Below, in pieces: positions 48,915-62,370 of a stretch of 64,000 bases of DNA. A program made the translations under genes and the position numbers. Numbering within the stretch: the stretch's first letter is position 1; every line of letters starts with the position of its first letter. The notes under the pieces were generated by a model. It made no database searches. It was not told the origin of the DNA and was given only the letters and a program-made list of their open reading frames with translations. Source of the stretch: Adineta vaga (lineage: Eukaryota > Rotifera); NCBI GenBank assembly GCA_021613535.1, contig CP075494.1, positions 5,828,001 through 5,892,000 on the forward strand, given 5' to 3'.

Positions 48915-50923
48915 TAAAGAAATTCTATTTGGATGATTTTTTTAAAAGAATATTTGATGATTTAAATATATAGAGTAAATCACGGACATTGCAGGAATTC
49001 TTTTCGACAACTGACATACTCAAGATTGAACATTGTAAGAAAAAAAAGAATCACATGAATTCACCAACATTAAATAATTCTGTAGACTAATATGAATGTT
49101 TTTATTAATTTCATTCGACAATTCAGTAATACGAACATCAATATTCTTAACAGTTCTCAACTTGTAATCAACAATGTAACAAATCTATTGCATGTTGTTT
49201 CCTCTGATTACATATGCAGGAGACATATAATAAGATTCTTCTTATTCTACTTTCCTTCTATTCCCTACAGATATTACGAGTTGTTGTTTCTCAGAATTCA
49301 ATCTTTTCCTCTCTGTATATATATATATATCCTGATCAGTCGATTGAATCGAAAAGATCCATTATTCGATGAGTGAATAGTTGCAACTACTCAGTAATAA
49401 TAGCTGTACACTATCTATTAGTTCGTTTATTTTGATGTTTTGTCATTATTTATTATATTTACATATGAAATATGGTCTTGATATAATTCTGCAATGAGAT
49501 CGTCAACACGTCTTAAGTACATTCTATCTTATAATCGTGCTAGTATAATCCATATAAATGATCTTTCTGTTGTCTTTGTGTTTCTTTTGATCTTCTGGTA
49601 TGCCGATTAGACATGCACGAGAACTTTATTTAGTCTAATGAGTTGTAGATATCCTGAAAAGTATAAAATCTTCTTTATAATTCTTTCATTCTACTAGCAG
49701 GTATAGATCTATTATTCGATTTCTATCAATTGAATAACTTTTTTTTCTCTCCATATTATTAATATTCTATTGCTTTTAGTACCAATCATGTCGAAAAAGA
49801 ATCAACTAATGAAATTATATTCTTTGCTATCAATTTATTAATATGAAAAAGAATTCCGAAATATGATCACATACTTGTTCTTTTCTGTCATTTAATCCCA
49901 GGATAATATCAAAAATTATTATTTGTTTCCCGACTGGAATACAATGTACTTGATTATATACAAATTTAATCGCCAGAGTAGGTTGTTCTATTTTAATAAT
50001 ATTGAACTAAGAATTGTGTTATTAAGATATTTCATTTTATCTCTTGCAATAACCATTAATATAAATCATTATTGACCTATCTTTCTCCATGTCAACTGAA
50101 TAAAAAGAAGTTAATTATCTTGATAGCATACCCATAATATAGTGATGAAAATTTATTACTATATTGTTGTCAAGAAAAGAGAACCACTTATTAATAGTTG
50201 ACAAAGAAGATGTTTTTTCCTTTGCTAGTTTATCTATGGTGACAGTCTATATTTGTCTTCATTTAAACATAAGTTATAGATGCATGCTGGCAATTATATT
50301 ATATCCGTTAGTTTGACTAGTACTTATAGATCTATTTTCTTTCTTTGATCGCTATCATTGATCTTATCGTCTAATTCTGTATACTATTTCCCTTTTGTTT
50401 TCTACTGTATTATCCTTCCTCTAAATATCAACAGTAAAGCTAGTTATGTAAATATCCATAGATATGATTATTTTTCAAGTAAATTTCATAAAAAATACAG
50501 GTTTTTTTCTTTATCCTCATAAGTTGTGTTAATATGTAAGTTCGATTAGTCTAATAAATGCGTAGTAGAGAATTTCTCTACATGTCACCTGTTTGAGATT
50601 ATCTTATAGATATATGACAGCTAGTACTATTTTTAGTTCTTTGCAGTATATCGTTATTTTCATTAGATTCTTTCGTTTTGACATTATTTCATATACATTG
50701 TCTATTATTTGACGATATTCTTTGTTTTCTATTCATCGATAGATTCGCGACCGAGAAAAATAAAATAGGAAAAAACCTAATTATTACACACTCGGGAAAA
50801 TCATGATAAAGGGAATAAACCTCATCGATGTCTAATGCTTGTAACAAATCATTTTATTTGTATTATTCGTACGTGCAATTTCATCAAGAACATTATTCGA
50901 TTGTCTTTCTAGATTAAACGAAC
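48915..50923. other. Intergenic region, no gene seen
   Basis: About 2 kb, AT-rich with stops in all frames. The open frame 49092-49376 runs through an AT microsatellite (about 49315-49330) and lacks motifs. Likely holds the GPCR promoter at its right end. Confidence 0.4.
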
Positions 50924-52048
50924 ATGCCTGCTACATTAGCTGATTGGGTTTACTATATATTTGGTATTTATTCATTTGTTTTGATTCTTGTTGGTACACC
51001 ATTAAATCTTCTTTGTTTTTATATATTTAAATGTGTTATACCAAATCGATCTAATGCAACAATTATTGTCTTTTCTTATTTAGCATTGATAGAACTTTTA
51101 ATTCCCTTTACATGGAATTTAAATTATGCTATACGTGAATTAATATGGAAACGTCAAACAAATAGTTCAATTAAAAATCTCGAAGAATATTCGTTATTTA
51201 TCTGTAAACTTGTTTCATTTGCTGCCTATTTTTTACTTCAATGTGCTGCATGGTTGAAAACATTAGCAACATTGACACGTTGTATTTCTTTACATCATGA
51301 ATGGTCTATTAGAAAATACATATCAAAATCTCATATTGTTCATTATCTTTGTTGGATGACAATTATTCTTTTTGGTTTAATTAATTTTCCAATATGGATT
51401 ATCAATGGTAAACGTGCGATTTCTATTGATAAAGATAATAATACACAAATTCAAATTAAATGTTATCGATCGGTATTTTTTCAATTTTGGGAAATTGCTC
51501 ATTTACTTCTGTATAATTTTATTCCTTTTACATTGATGATTTTATGTAATGTCGCAATTATACGACATGTCCATGCATCTCGACGTCGTACGCAACGATC
51601 AAAACTTCGTCCTCAATCTTTAATGAAACATCCATCAACACTTTCGTTTACTCGACGTGCAGCATCAACGAATGGTAGTCGTTTGACAAAAACTCTAGTT
51701 TTTGTAACAATCTTTTTCATTATATTCACTTCGCCTTCTGCTATATTTTATATATCGCTTGGAAAAATTATTAAACGTCATCGACATTTAATTACAATGG
51801 GTTTAAGTAGTTTAGCAACAACAAGTCACGCATCATCATTTGTAATTTATTGGTTAACATCAATCGATTTTCAAAATGCAGTCATCAATTTTATTTATTG
51901 TCGACCGGTTATTGTTGTTCAACGATTATCAACCGATGAGAAACCACAAGAGAAACGAAATTCAACGTTTCCAGTATCACCATCATTACCTTTGCCAGGT
52001 TCGGATTTACATCGCAAATCGTCAATGCTTCAATCACCATCATTTTAA
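50924..52048 (+). CDS. Orphan class A G protein-coupled receptor, intronless
   Basis: 374 residues, one exon, seven hydrophobic helices. TM1 carries GTPLNLLCF (the GN-type motif). TM2 has LALIELL, with Glu where class A receptors have the sodium-site Asp. TM3 begins after Cys in FICKLVSF, which can pair with ECL2 Cys in IKCYRSVF. The usual DRY at the end of TM3 is TRC, TM6 has FTSP instead of CWxP, and TM7 ends SFVIYWLTSIDFQNAV in place of NPxxY. A basic third intracellular loop (RRRTQRSKLRPQ) and a Ser/Pro tail follow. The pattern resembles the large orphan peptide-receptor-like expansions of bdelloids and other spiralians. Ligand unknown. Confidence 0.85.
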   Translation: MPATLADWVYYIFGIYSFVLILVGTPLNLLCFYIFKCVIPNRSNATIIVFSYLALIELLIPFTWNLNYAIRELIWKRQTNSSIKNLEEYSLFICKLVSFAAYFLLQCAAWLKTLATLTRCISLHHEWSIRKYISKSHIVHYLCWMTIILFGLINFPIWIINGKRAISIDKDNNTQIQIKCYRSVFFQFWEIAHLLLYNFIPFTLMILCNVAIIRHVHASRRRTQRSKLRPQSLMKHPSTLSFTRRAASTNGSRLTKTLVFVTIFFIIFTSPSAIFYISLGKIIKRHRHLITMGLSSLATTSHASSFVIYWLTSIDFQNAVINFIYCRPVIVVQRLSTDEKPQEKRNSTFPVSPSLPLPGSDLHRKSSMLQSPSF

Positions 52049-52203
52049 ATGATATTTATATATAGGTATAGATATATTTATTTATTTTTTTGTTGTGTAA
52101 AAGAATAAAGAATAATGAAAAACGAGCAAGTCATTTTAACAACATTGATAAATAATGAAACATAAAATATAGGAAGAGAGAGAGATATACGAACAAACAA
52201 TAT

Positions 52204-54568
52204 TTAAACATCAGCTATCGATGATGATGTAGTATGTTCGAGTTGTAATTGCTGTTGTTTCAATCTTCGTTTGTTAATTGTTGGTACGAATAAGAGAAAA
52301 AGACGTTCTTTAAAAGATTTCTTTGGATCAGAATTTCGTATAAATTCATAAATGATAAAAATTGGTATTGGTAAAATGAAAGCTGTATTCATACACCAAC
52401 CACAAATAATGGACCATGATGGATAAACATAAGTTCCATATTCGAATCTATCTGAATATGTAAATGAAAGGACCATTAAAGATAAGACAATCACGGGACA
52501 TAAAATTTTCCATGCAAAACGAAAGAAATAATTAGGTGCAAAACCAATATTGTTTTTCATGTCAATAACTAGATTATCAATACCATAAACCTTTACGAAA
52601 GAAAACATTCGATCAAATCAATTCTAATTGAATAGAATTCTTCTTACCCAACTCGCAGCAACAGCTTCCATCATGACGACAAACATTAATGCTGGTCCTG
52701 TAGAAAATCTATCCAAAAATTGTACAACAAAATTTCCACCTAATGAAGAAAAAAGAGATCAGCATAATTCTGTTAGCTCTATAGATACCTATTTACCGTA
52801 TGTAACTGTTGGTAAACATGCAAGAACTAATAAACAACACATAATGAACATTCCCGATTTTCGACGACGTTGTAATAAAGGAAATTCATCACTTAATGCT
52901 GAATACATTGCTTCTAAACCACCAAAATCACTATCAAGTCCTAAATTGATAACCATGAGAAAAAATATGATTGAAAAGAATGTTGGATATTTAAATGTTG
53001 CTAAAATTTCTGGATAAGCAATAAACGATATACTGGCTCCTTCACCAACTACGGTTGTAATACTTTTATCTAGACGATAGGACATATGACCTAATCCTGA
53101 AAAAACTACGAAACCAGCAAGAAAACTTGCTGCAAAATTTGCGATTACTGAAATTAAGGCATCGTAATAACAATTGTTTGTTGCAACATTATATGAACCA
53201 TAAGTTGTTAAAACAGATAAACCAGGACCAAGTGTAAAGAAAATTTGATTTGCTGCTGAGTACCAAACTTTCATATCTTTCAATTTTTTAAATGTTGGTT
53301 TTAAAAAATAAGCTATTCCATAACTGGAACCTTTCAAATTAACACCTTGAATGAGTAATATGATTAGAACTACATAGGGTAAAGTAGCCGTTACATAAAC
53401 AGCTTTGCCTAAATGTAATCATAGAAAAAAAAAACATTTGAACAATCTTTTAATTTTCTCTAAAATTACCTGTGCTTTTTACTCCACGATAAATACACAT
53501 ATACATTACGATAAATATTGCAATAAGACATAGAAATAGATCTATTTTGACATAACCTAAATCCGTTAAACCTTGGGAACGATCGATACCTAACATGTAT
53601 ATATTATAATATTCTTCAGCGGATGAAACTTTTCTATCATCAATAGATGTTTCATTAGAAACAGAAATTTCTTGATGAAGTGTTTGGTTAGGATGCATAC
53701 GTTCAGAACAAAATGGTGTATTCCATGTATGAGAACATAAACTCCAAGGCATAACTTTTTGAAATGATGAAAATAGATAGAATACAGCATGTGCTATAAC
53801 AAAAATAAATTAATTTGAATTTTACGGAGAAAAAAAGAGATGTATGTATACCGATGATTGTCGTGTAGAATAATGTAACAGCAGTGACAATTAAAAATGA
53901 TGCTATACCAATACCTTTCATTGATGGAGTTATTCTATGCCATAATGCTATATTACCACAACGATAGAATTGACCCAAAAATAACTCGAGATATCTATTA
54001 AAAGATAATAGAATACAGAATAATCTTGTTGATAGATTTGATCAAATAATAATTCTGTCAAACTTACAACATTGGAATTCCAACTAAAAATAAGAATATC
54101 ATATATGGAACAAGAAATGCTCCACCGCCATTTTCATAACACATGTATGGAAATCGCCAAACATTACCTATTAAATAAATATTGATTCATGATCTAACAA
54201 GAACAATATCGTTACCTAAATCGACAACATAACCAATAACTGAAAGAAGAAATTCCACTTTACTAGTCCACAATTCTCGTGGAGCTATTGATGGCGCTGC
54301 TAATGCTAATGTTGCTGTTGTTGAAATCACTACCTGTTCAGTAAAATCTGTTGTTCGATTCATATTATCTTTAATAATTGTTAATTTTCTTGCTTCAAAA
54401 CGTTCAGCTACAACTTCATTCATTTCTATAGAAAAGATTCACAGTAGAATATTCAATTGCTATTACTTGAGTAATATTTGAGAAAAGTATGGGTTCGTAT
54501 TTCACCGAATCGTACATACTTTCATCTATTTTAAGATCAATCCAAGCGTCGTCGTTTGATATTGTCAT
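52204..54568 (-). CDS. SLC6 sodium- and chloride-dependent neurotransmitter transporter
   Basis: Minus-strand multi-exon gene; first exon 54520-54568 ([16 protein letters not shown]), last exon ends at 52204. Twelve helices. The TM1-2 signature is spread over short exons: [35 protein letters not shown], then [23 protein letters not shown]. The TM1 aspartate (VVDLGN) is the residue that binds the amine in monoamine transporters. The large extracellular loop has paired cysteines ([11 protein letters not shown]) and several NxT/S sites. TM6 region [21 protein letters not shown]8 [14 protein letters not shown] and TM10 [21 protein letters not shown] complete it. The Asp suggests a monoamine-type substrate (inference). 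Plasma-membrane reuptake is the expected role. Confidence 0.93.
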
Positions 54569-56180
54569 TGCCTTCATTCAATTATTTTCCTAAAATGTTC
54601 GTCTAATTCTCAACTTGTAGATGCCAAAAATGAACGATTTCCGCGTGTTTCTTAATCATTATCTTTTTCTTTTTGATTGATTTTATTGTCTCAAGAGAAT
54701 ATGTGATTAAAATCGGTTTATGGTATAAATCTTAATAAAGAGAACAACGACAACAGCATGAACAAAAAACAAAAGAGGCTTCGCTCATCAACTCATCGTC
54801 TATTATTCAAGTGTAAGGTGACATCGATGATGTTCAATAAACATGCAATGGTTTCCGTGCATAAATAGTTCTTTTTTTCAATATTTTTAATCTGTTCACG
54901 TCCATAAAACTTATCCAGGTTATCTCTTTTGTTTATTATCGATAAATGACAGACAATGGTTTTTTTAAACAATATCAGGACGTCGTTGGGGATTGATATA
55001 GATAGCAAGATTAGATGTTGTGGCTTGACATGGATCATAAAAGAATGACAGAGATAATGATTGAGAAATTAAACTATTAGAACAGAAAGAAATAGACTTT
55101 GGTATAAAGAATTTTCAAGACATAAGTGAAGGAAAAAAAATCAATACAATATAAAAAGCACGTTCGTTCAATAGTTCTTTTTTATACGTAAATCGAACGA
55201 ACATTATTTTATACAATTCTAATGCATACACTTCAATGTTCATTGTACTCGAAAATTACATGTCTGATATTGAAAGAGTTATGAATAGTTTTGAAGAAAA
55301 AAAGAAATTTTTATTTCTACATGATTTCATATTTATGACACATTGAAAGAATCATTATATTTCATTCCATTTTCATCTTTTGTAAAAGAACAATGATCAA
55401 TGACATTGTTACACTCTCTATACAATCTATATTACCTTCAAGATTCGACTAACAGTCTGCTTAATAGAATTATAATTTTCGCTTTTCTTTTACCAATGGA
55501 TCAAATTATGATAAAACTCATGTGAAACATTGTTTCTGTTGTTTTTTTTTATTGTAGGAGATTAAACGATATTCTTCTCTATTTTCTTTCATTTATTTCA
55601 AATATATAGTAGAAGAAAAATGTGAAGAGTAAAAGGATCTTGTATTTCAAGGCCGAATTCCACATCTGTTACTCACATATCTACATTGTTTCAACAACAG
55701 AACACAAGAAAAATGAAGCCACCAAATGGATATCTCAAATGTTGTTCGTACTATTTCTTATCATTATCATGAAAATTATCTTCGTCAGTAGTTTTTCATT
55801 CGTTTTTTCTTCTTTCTATGAGATAGTTCTATTCAAAATTTGAGAAAATATGAATTAGTTTTGTTCAATTAACCACCCGTCAACACATTTGTAAATTATA
55901 TTTAAAGAAGAATTATATTTCTCACATTCATCATACTCACTTTTCTCTTTTCTCTTCTCTCTCTCTCTCTCTGTCCTTTTCTTCTTCTCTGTCCGTTCTT
56001 CTGCAAACATCGACACCGATGCATACATTTTAATTCTATTCCAAGCAAATGTACATGTTTCTTTCTCTCGACCTCGTTCCTTCATTCTCATTTGTGATAT
56101 GTGCGTGATGATGATGATGATGATGAAAACTTCATCCATATACTTGTTACCTTTCATTTCAGATAGTTCTCAGTTCAAGT
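54569..56180. other. Divergent intergenic region SLC6/Tctex
   Basis: About 1.6 kb containing the promoters of two divergent genes. It has CT-rich tracts (55939-55975) and a GAT run (56105-56125). Open frames 54793-55038, 55622-55843 and 55855-56157 are low-complexity and unsupported. An ATTTCAG acceptor (ends 56161) precedes the Tctex start by 19 bases. Confidence 0.4.
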
Positions 56181-56571
56181 ATGGATGACACAAATGACAC
56201 AAGTTTTGTTGTTGATGAAGTATCAAATATCACCAAAGAAGCTATTGAAGCAACAATGGGTACTCAATCATATCAACAAGCAAAAATTAATACATGGACA
56301 TCGAATATCGTTGAAGCAATCTTAAATTCATTAACAAAATTAAATAAACCTTTTAAATATATTGTTTCATGCGTGATCATGCAAAAGAATGGTGCAGGTT
56401 TACATACGGCAAGTTCATGTTTTTGGGATAATACAACCGATGGATCATGTACTGTTCGGTATGAATGAAATTTATTTTGAAAAAAAACATATCGAATGAG
56501 TTTTGTTCTATTTTAGTTGGGAAAATAAAACAATGTATGCAATTGTATCCGTTTTTGGTCTCTCGATCTGA
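56181..56571 (+). CDS. Dynein light chain, Tctex type
   Basis: Two exons, 56181-56458 and 56517-56571, 110 residues. Begins [23 protein letters not shown]. The Tctex1 core is complete: [79 protein letters not shown] (read with gaps from positions 56270-56570). It matches DYNLT1/DYNLT3 in length and in the final FGLSI. It forms a dimer on the dynein intermediate chain and links cargo, in cytoplasmic or ciliary dynein. The second exon is just 18 codons and is missed if the frame is read past the donor. Confidence 0.95.
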
Positions 56572-56839
56572 CGTGTATGATTTCCTTTTTAAATGAACAA
56601 ATAAATTGAATAATATCTTCTTGTAATTGATTTTTATTTTGTAAAGAAAAGAAATGAAAAAAATAGATTAATACAGAGTAGAAGAAAAGAAATTGAACTA
56701 GGATCAATCGATTGAATTTGTTTTAAAGAAAGTTATCTGCACAGAAGAAAAAAAAGAATTTTCGATTTCTTCAGAGAGACTATCTGTATATCTTTTATAA
56801 TTACATGCAAGAAGAAATGATATGACTGAAATGAAACAA

Positions 56840-59800
56840 TTAAGATGCTGTACATTTGGTAGAATTCGACCGTTTCGCATGCGTAACAGGTTTTGTAATT
56901 TCATTTTTAATACTATGAGAAACTTCATTGAGAGGAGGCGATTGAAGATTGATAATAAGATTTGTATCTGAATGAGACTGGGATATATAGCATGGAGATG
57001 TAGGCGTAGATGTTATTGGCTGTTCGAATATATCACAAAGACTATTTGTATTACGAGGTTCATCGATTAAACTCTTTCGTTCATGATCATATTCGTCATC
57101 CAATGTCTAATGAAAGATACATTTCAAAAGTTAGCTAATGATGATAATTCATGGATTTACTTACATTTTCCTGTGCATCATCAAACATTCTATTAATATG
57201 CATACTTGAATTAAACCCACCGTCTGTTAAATTACTTGAATAACTACCCGAAGCATGAAAATTACCATTAAAAGATCCATTTCCATTAACTGGATCATAA
57301 CTCGGTATACTCAATAGAAGTGGATTACAAGTAACAGCTGCTGATAATGTTCCCTGTTGTTCATGTGGTAGATGACCATTGGTATGATTAGTTTGTTGCT
57401 GATTGATATCCATAGTATTCGCAGTATCAACTGCTGATAAGGAATGTATAACTTCGAAAACAGATGAAGATGTTTGTGTATCACGATGTCCGATGCCATT
57501 GGGAGTATGTGCTAAATCTTTTCCATTTTGAAAAATACGTTGAAAATTTGTTAAATTTGTTTTATCAATTGGAACATTTGTAACTGATGACTAGAAAGAA
57601 TAAGAGAAAATAAACTTTTATTTTATAGAAATAAATCAAAATAAATCTTACAATTTCATCAAGTGCATGTATTAGCAATTGTTCGGGATGCATTCGTCTA
57701 AAATGTGTATCATTACCACGTTGTTTTTGTGTCGCACGAACAGCCGCTAACCAAACAAGTCGATGAATTTGTAAAACATGTAATTCACTATTTACAATTA
57801 AATTATAATCTGGTATAAAGACTGATGAAATTTCATCGAGTAAACTGGTTATTTTCGTATTTTTTGCATTCATTGTAAATAATCGATCGAGAAATTGATG
57901 CACATCTTTAACCGTTTTATTTTCGGCTAGTAATGCTGATCCAGCAAAGCAACTAAATGGACCAACAGTAGACATAATATGTTCAAAACCTGATTCTAAT
58001 GTTGCATTGCCTTGCATAACTAATGTAAATAATTCATAACGAAAGCCTTTCTTATATATATAAATTGCATTCGTTGATTGATTGGCTTGATGTTTTATCA
58101 TTGCATAAATATTATAATTAAGAAGAATTTTCAAAATTTCTTGAGAAACAAAACCGGATGTAAATTGTTGTACATCTACATAAAGATAAATGAAGAGTAA
58201 GGTATTTTCATGTTTTGAAATAAAGAATTATTGAGCAAGGCATATGTAACTTACGATTAGATGATTTTATGTCATGCTTGGAGAATTAGTATGAATAGGA
58301 AAATGTTAGAACATGCAATTATATGAAGAAATATGATATACTTACTTGTACTTAGATATTGAAAGACAGCAACCTTTAATTGCGGACTTACTGATGGACC
58401 TGAAACAGTTATAAAAGCATATAACAAACGATGTAGACATGTTTATACAAGCCTTTGACAGGTCGTTTGACTAATGCTGTGTAATCCATTGTTTTTGCTC
58501 GTTTACGTTGAATTTTACGACGATTATCCGCTATAAATATACAAAAAAAAACGATTATTTTCTTTCTTTTACTCTTCTTTTATCGTTACTGAAGAAGTCA
58601 GCTTCTTCAATGATTTCTCGTTGAAGCATTTCTTCAATAACATCTTCAAGAGTTATAACACCAACAGTGATAAATACTGGGTCAACATTGTCTTCTTCAT
58701 TACGTAATTGTTGTACCAAAGCAATATGCCAGCGTGCTAAATTAAATCCAATTAAACGAAAAATTATTCTTGATCTCCTTTTTTGTTCCTTACATTTAAG
58801 AAATTCTTGCATGAGATTGTATAATGAATCTGTTGTCTTGGTAAAACCAAATGGATCTATTTGATCATTCAAATAATGAAACAAATTACTCGTATGAACA
58901 ATGTAAATTACATACGAGTATGAAATTCCAGTAGATGTTTAACTGTTAAATGGTATTGTTCAGGAGTAATCAAAGCAAAATCACGCAATTTTACAATGCC
59001 AATAACATTTGATCTAAACAAAGGTTTATCGAGATATAAAATTGTTTATTTACAGTGATATTCTATACTTCTCAAGTGAATAAACCGGAATACGTGAAAA
59101 ACCATGTTTATGAACTTCAAGTAATAATTCTGTATCAGTTTTACGATCTTTATCGAGCATAAATACATCGGGTAACCATGTCATTGCTTCTTGGACAGTT
59201 TTCTTACGTAATGAAAGTACACCTATACCATACAAATTGATCAAGATAGATTTTTTCCTGTCAAATGTATTCAGATGCTTTTACTCATACCTGTAATAAC
59301 GTCAAGTTCAGGTTTTTCAATATCGGCACTAATCCGTGTTAACATTCCAGCAATTTGATCACGTGTATACGATGCTGTTACTTCTTGACCCAATATTTTA
59401 TTAAGAATAAAACCTAATGGATATGAAATAACGCCTGTCACAATCATTGATATCCATGTTATAACGTGTGTATGTGCACCAATTATTAAACCATAACGAG
59501 AACAAATTGCTTGAGGAATAATTTCACCCATTAATACAATCATTATTGTGGAAACAATAACAGCAAATAAACCATGAACAAGAGAATCAAGTAAAACAGT
59601 ACCTAAGGAATTAACCAAAACATTTGCAATAACAATCGAACATAATAAGAAATTGCCACGTTTTCTTAACGGTAAAACACGGTGAGCATAATAACGAAGT
59701 GCACTATCTTCTGATTCAGCAATTAAACGTAAATCATTCACACTCATCGACATTAAACCTAAATTCAAACCACTAAAATTCAAAATATTTCATCGATAAA

Positions 59801-60391
59801 TTCGTTGTATTGAAATTAGGTGTTTTTGTTTGCGTACCTATAAAATCCCGAAATAATGAATAGCATAAGAATTAAACATATTTTAGCTGCAAAAGGTAAT
59901 CGACCTTTTTCTCTAAAAAATATAAAATAAGTTCCATCTAATTTTGTTGCATTTTGTGATGTTGTATTATTCGTTAGAGATATTGATGTATTCAATGATG
60001 TTAATAAACAAACATAAACAGTTGAATGTGATTTTGGTATACTTGGTAATTGGACATCAATAGTTGTAATTTGTGTTGAGGATAATGGATATGGTTTTGT
60101 TAAATAATTATTTGATAAACACTCATCATGTGATGAAAATACAATTGAACTATTGTGAAGATTTATTCCACTTAAATATATACGAAATTTCTTTTCTTCA
60201 TTAAGTATCCAACCAACTGTAGGATCAAATGTAATCACCGTTTCTAAATTCGATGAAAATACAAGAAAATTAAGTATCAATGGATCATGATAGGAAGTAG
60301 TTATTGCTGATAAAGCTGTTGTTGATGATGTTGAACATGGTTTAAAAAAATTTAAAATAATAAAGAGATATGTAAGAAAAATATATAACAT
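56840..60391 (-). CDS. CNNM-family magnesium transporter / cyclin M
   Basis: Minus-strand gene of about ten exons; ATG at 60391 directly behind a GTTTCAG acceptor; stop at 56840. Order of parts: signal peptide and extracellular beta domain (60391 to about 59880), first membrane helix (AAKICLILMLFIISGFY), the DUF21 core with the hallmark SGLNLGLMSMSVNDL, GNFLLCSIVIANVLVNS and MGEIIPQAICSRYGL, the CBS pair (EAMTWLPDVFMLDKDR, HKHGFSRIPVYS, GVITLEDVIEEMLQREIIEEAD), the cNMP-binding-homology domain (about 58400-57650), and a long disordered Ser/Asn-rich tail. CNNM proteins handle Mg2+ efflux and bind PRL phosphatases. One locus; number of vertebrate paralogue cannot be assigned. Confidence 0.93.
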
Positions 60392-60789
60392 CTGAAACAA
60401 TGAAACTCGTTTTTATTCAACCATTGTCTACAGTACAATTTAGATGAATACAAGTATCATGTCATATAAGCATTCAATATAGAAGAAATACAATAATATG
60501 TGGATCGAATGATCTATTTTCATAAAAGTCGTAGAGGGCGCTTATCTTTTTTTTTCATAATCAAATGGGAAAAATAAATATAAAAAGTGAAATGAATATC
60601 GATTGGATCTTACAGTCAAACAAAAGCATTGAAAACATAACGATATGTATCAAAAGTACAGAAATGAACGTAATAACTTCATGGTTCGATTCTATTAATC
60701 AACTAAAAATGATGTATTTATCCATTCATTTTATTGTTAATTTTGAATAGAAAACGACGAAAGAACATATACTTTGTCGTATATCTATG
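60392..60789. other. Intergenic spacer CNNM-GDSL gene
   Basis: AT-rich; the plus open frame 60565-60750 has no motif. Lies upstream of CNNM and downstream of the GDSL gene. Confidence 0.4.
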
Positions 60790-61743
60790 TCAAAATGTTG
60801 CACATAAAATTCGTGTGAGAAAAGCAAGAGTACATAAAATAACATTCAAAGAAAACGAAGATTTCATTGTTTTCGATGAATTAGAAAGAAATTGAAGTAC
60901 AGCATTGCCAATGAATTCATGCATTCGTGCTGAAAAATGATATTGATCAATATAAACATATGAATCTGGATTTGAACATAATATATTAACATTACCATAG
61001 ATTATTTTCCAACAACTACTTTTCGTTTTCAATATATCTGTTGAATTATTTGTTGTTAGATTTAAAATCAAAGAATAAACATCAAATAAATATAATGAAA
61101 TTTCTTGACGATTATAATCAAGTTTTTTGATACTTGAAGAAAGATTATTATTATGATAGATTGTACGTTGTTTGAAATAATCAGCTTGTGCTTGACTTTC
61201 TATAAATGGCATTGTTTGTGTAGGTGATTGATTGACAATAAGGAGATGTTTTACACCTATATTAATCAAATCTTTAACTCCGTTCAAGATACTAGTTGTC
61301 ACATTGAGTGGAGTGATCATTCTATTAAAATAATAATCATTTCCACCAGCCCAAATAACATAAAGAGTTCGTGCAAAATTAATTCGATCTCGATTTGTTT
61401 CATTTAAATAGATTTGAATCTGTTGACGAACACCTGGAACACGTTTCGTATCGGATGCTGTATAACCTTGAGTTAAATTGTCGTCTGTTGTTGCACCACC
61501 ATGTGCATAATTTTTCAAATCTGATATACCTAATTTTTCAATCCAGACAGGACCATTCGAAAATCGACCTTCATAGTAAGGTGGAACGATAGGCCATGCT
61601 CGATATGTTAGATTATAAACTTTACCAGTATCTGTATTTGAATCACCAAAACTAACAATAGTATCGAATGGAATTCGTTGAGTATTCGTTTGATCAACAT
61701 AAAAGAATAAGATTAGAAAACAATAGCAAATATACAAGAACAT
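60790..61743 (-). CDS. GDSL/SGNH esterase-lipase, secreted, intronless
   Basis: 317 residues, single exon, start MFLYICYCFLILFFYVDQ with a signal peptide. SGNH blocks: block I FGDSNTDTG with Ser35 as nucleophile; GRFSNGPVWIEKLG; YAHGGATTDD; block III Asn in VIWAGGNDYYF; and block V DQYHFSARMHEFIG with the Asp-His pair. The last 20 residues are hydrophobic (FSLNVILCTLAFLTRILCATF), possibly a GPI signal. The GRFSNG and AxGGA layout is that of the plant/fungal GDSL lipase branch rather than animal acetylhydrolases. Secreted esterase acting on acyl lipids or cell-wall polymers is the expected role. The absence of introns and the branch resemblance suggest acquisition by transfer (inference). Confidence 0.88.
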   Translation of the reverse strand: MFLYICYCFLILFFYVDQTNTQRIPFDTIVSFGDSNTDTGKVYNLTYRAWPIVPPYYEGRFSNGPVWIEKLGISDLKNYAHGGATTDDNLTQGYTASDTKRVPGVRQQIQIYLNETNRDRINFARTLYVIWAGGNDYYFNRMITPLNVTTSILNGVKDLINIGVKHLLIVNQSPTQTMPFIESQAQADYFKQRTIYHNNNLSSSIKKLDYNRQEISLYLFDVYSLILNLTTNNSTDILKTKSSCWKIIYGNVNILCSNPDSYVYIDQYHFSARMHEFIGNAVLQFLSNSSKTMKSSFSLNVILCTLAFLTRILCATF

Positions 61744-62370
61744 TTCATCTGTGTTCTAAATATGTCAATTTATTTATGTCGATTACGTTATCTATATGAT
61801 GAAGAAAAGATAATGCTGACATATGAAGAATACGTGTTAGAGACGAGTAAGATTATGTGGATTATTGTAGAGCAGGTCATAGTCCATTAGCAATAAAAGC
61901 AACATATAACTGTGCTATTGATAAGAATTACAAACCATTTGTTGTCTGTCATAGAACGTCCTTTATCTCACCGATTGACTTAGCAATTGATAAGAGTAGA
62001 AAATTTCTCTTCCACTCAACAATATATTCTAACGTTTGTCATTGATTTCTTTAGTGAAACTATATTGTTTGTGAACTAGAAATGAACAAATCTTTTTACA
62101 GATGTAAAAGACATTTCAATGACACAATATTTTAGAAATAATTGGCAACAATTAGTCATGTAACAACAGCTTTTCATCTCTTTCTATAATTTACTTTCTC
62201 TCTATTGTATGAAAGATACATCGAACAGTTTAGACTGAATATACATTTAAACAATTTTTTTTTTCATAAAGAAATGTTTGAATGATGTGTTTTAGTCTTC
62301 CTTTATTTGAGTATTACTGTTATCTACCAAAGCATATAACATCACACATAAACACACCGTTACAATTCGA
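61744..62370. other. Intergenic spacer
   Basis: AT-rich, no supported gene. The open frame 61857-62045 shows no motif. Confidence 0.4.

Noticed and set aside
55855-56157. 100-codon minus-strand open frame rich in Glu/Lys/Arg
   Set aside because: It is created by CT/GA microsatellite sequence and a GAT run; no protein-like pattern.
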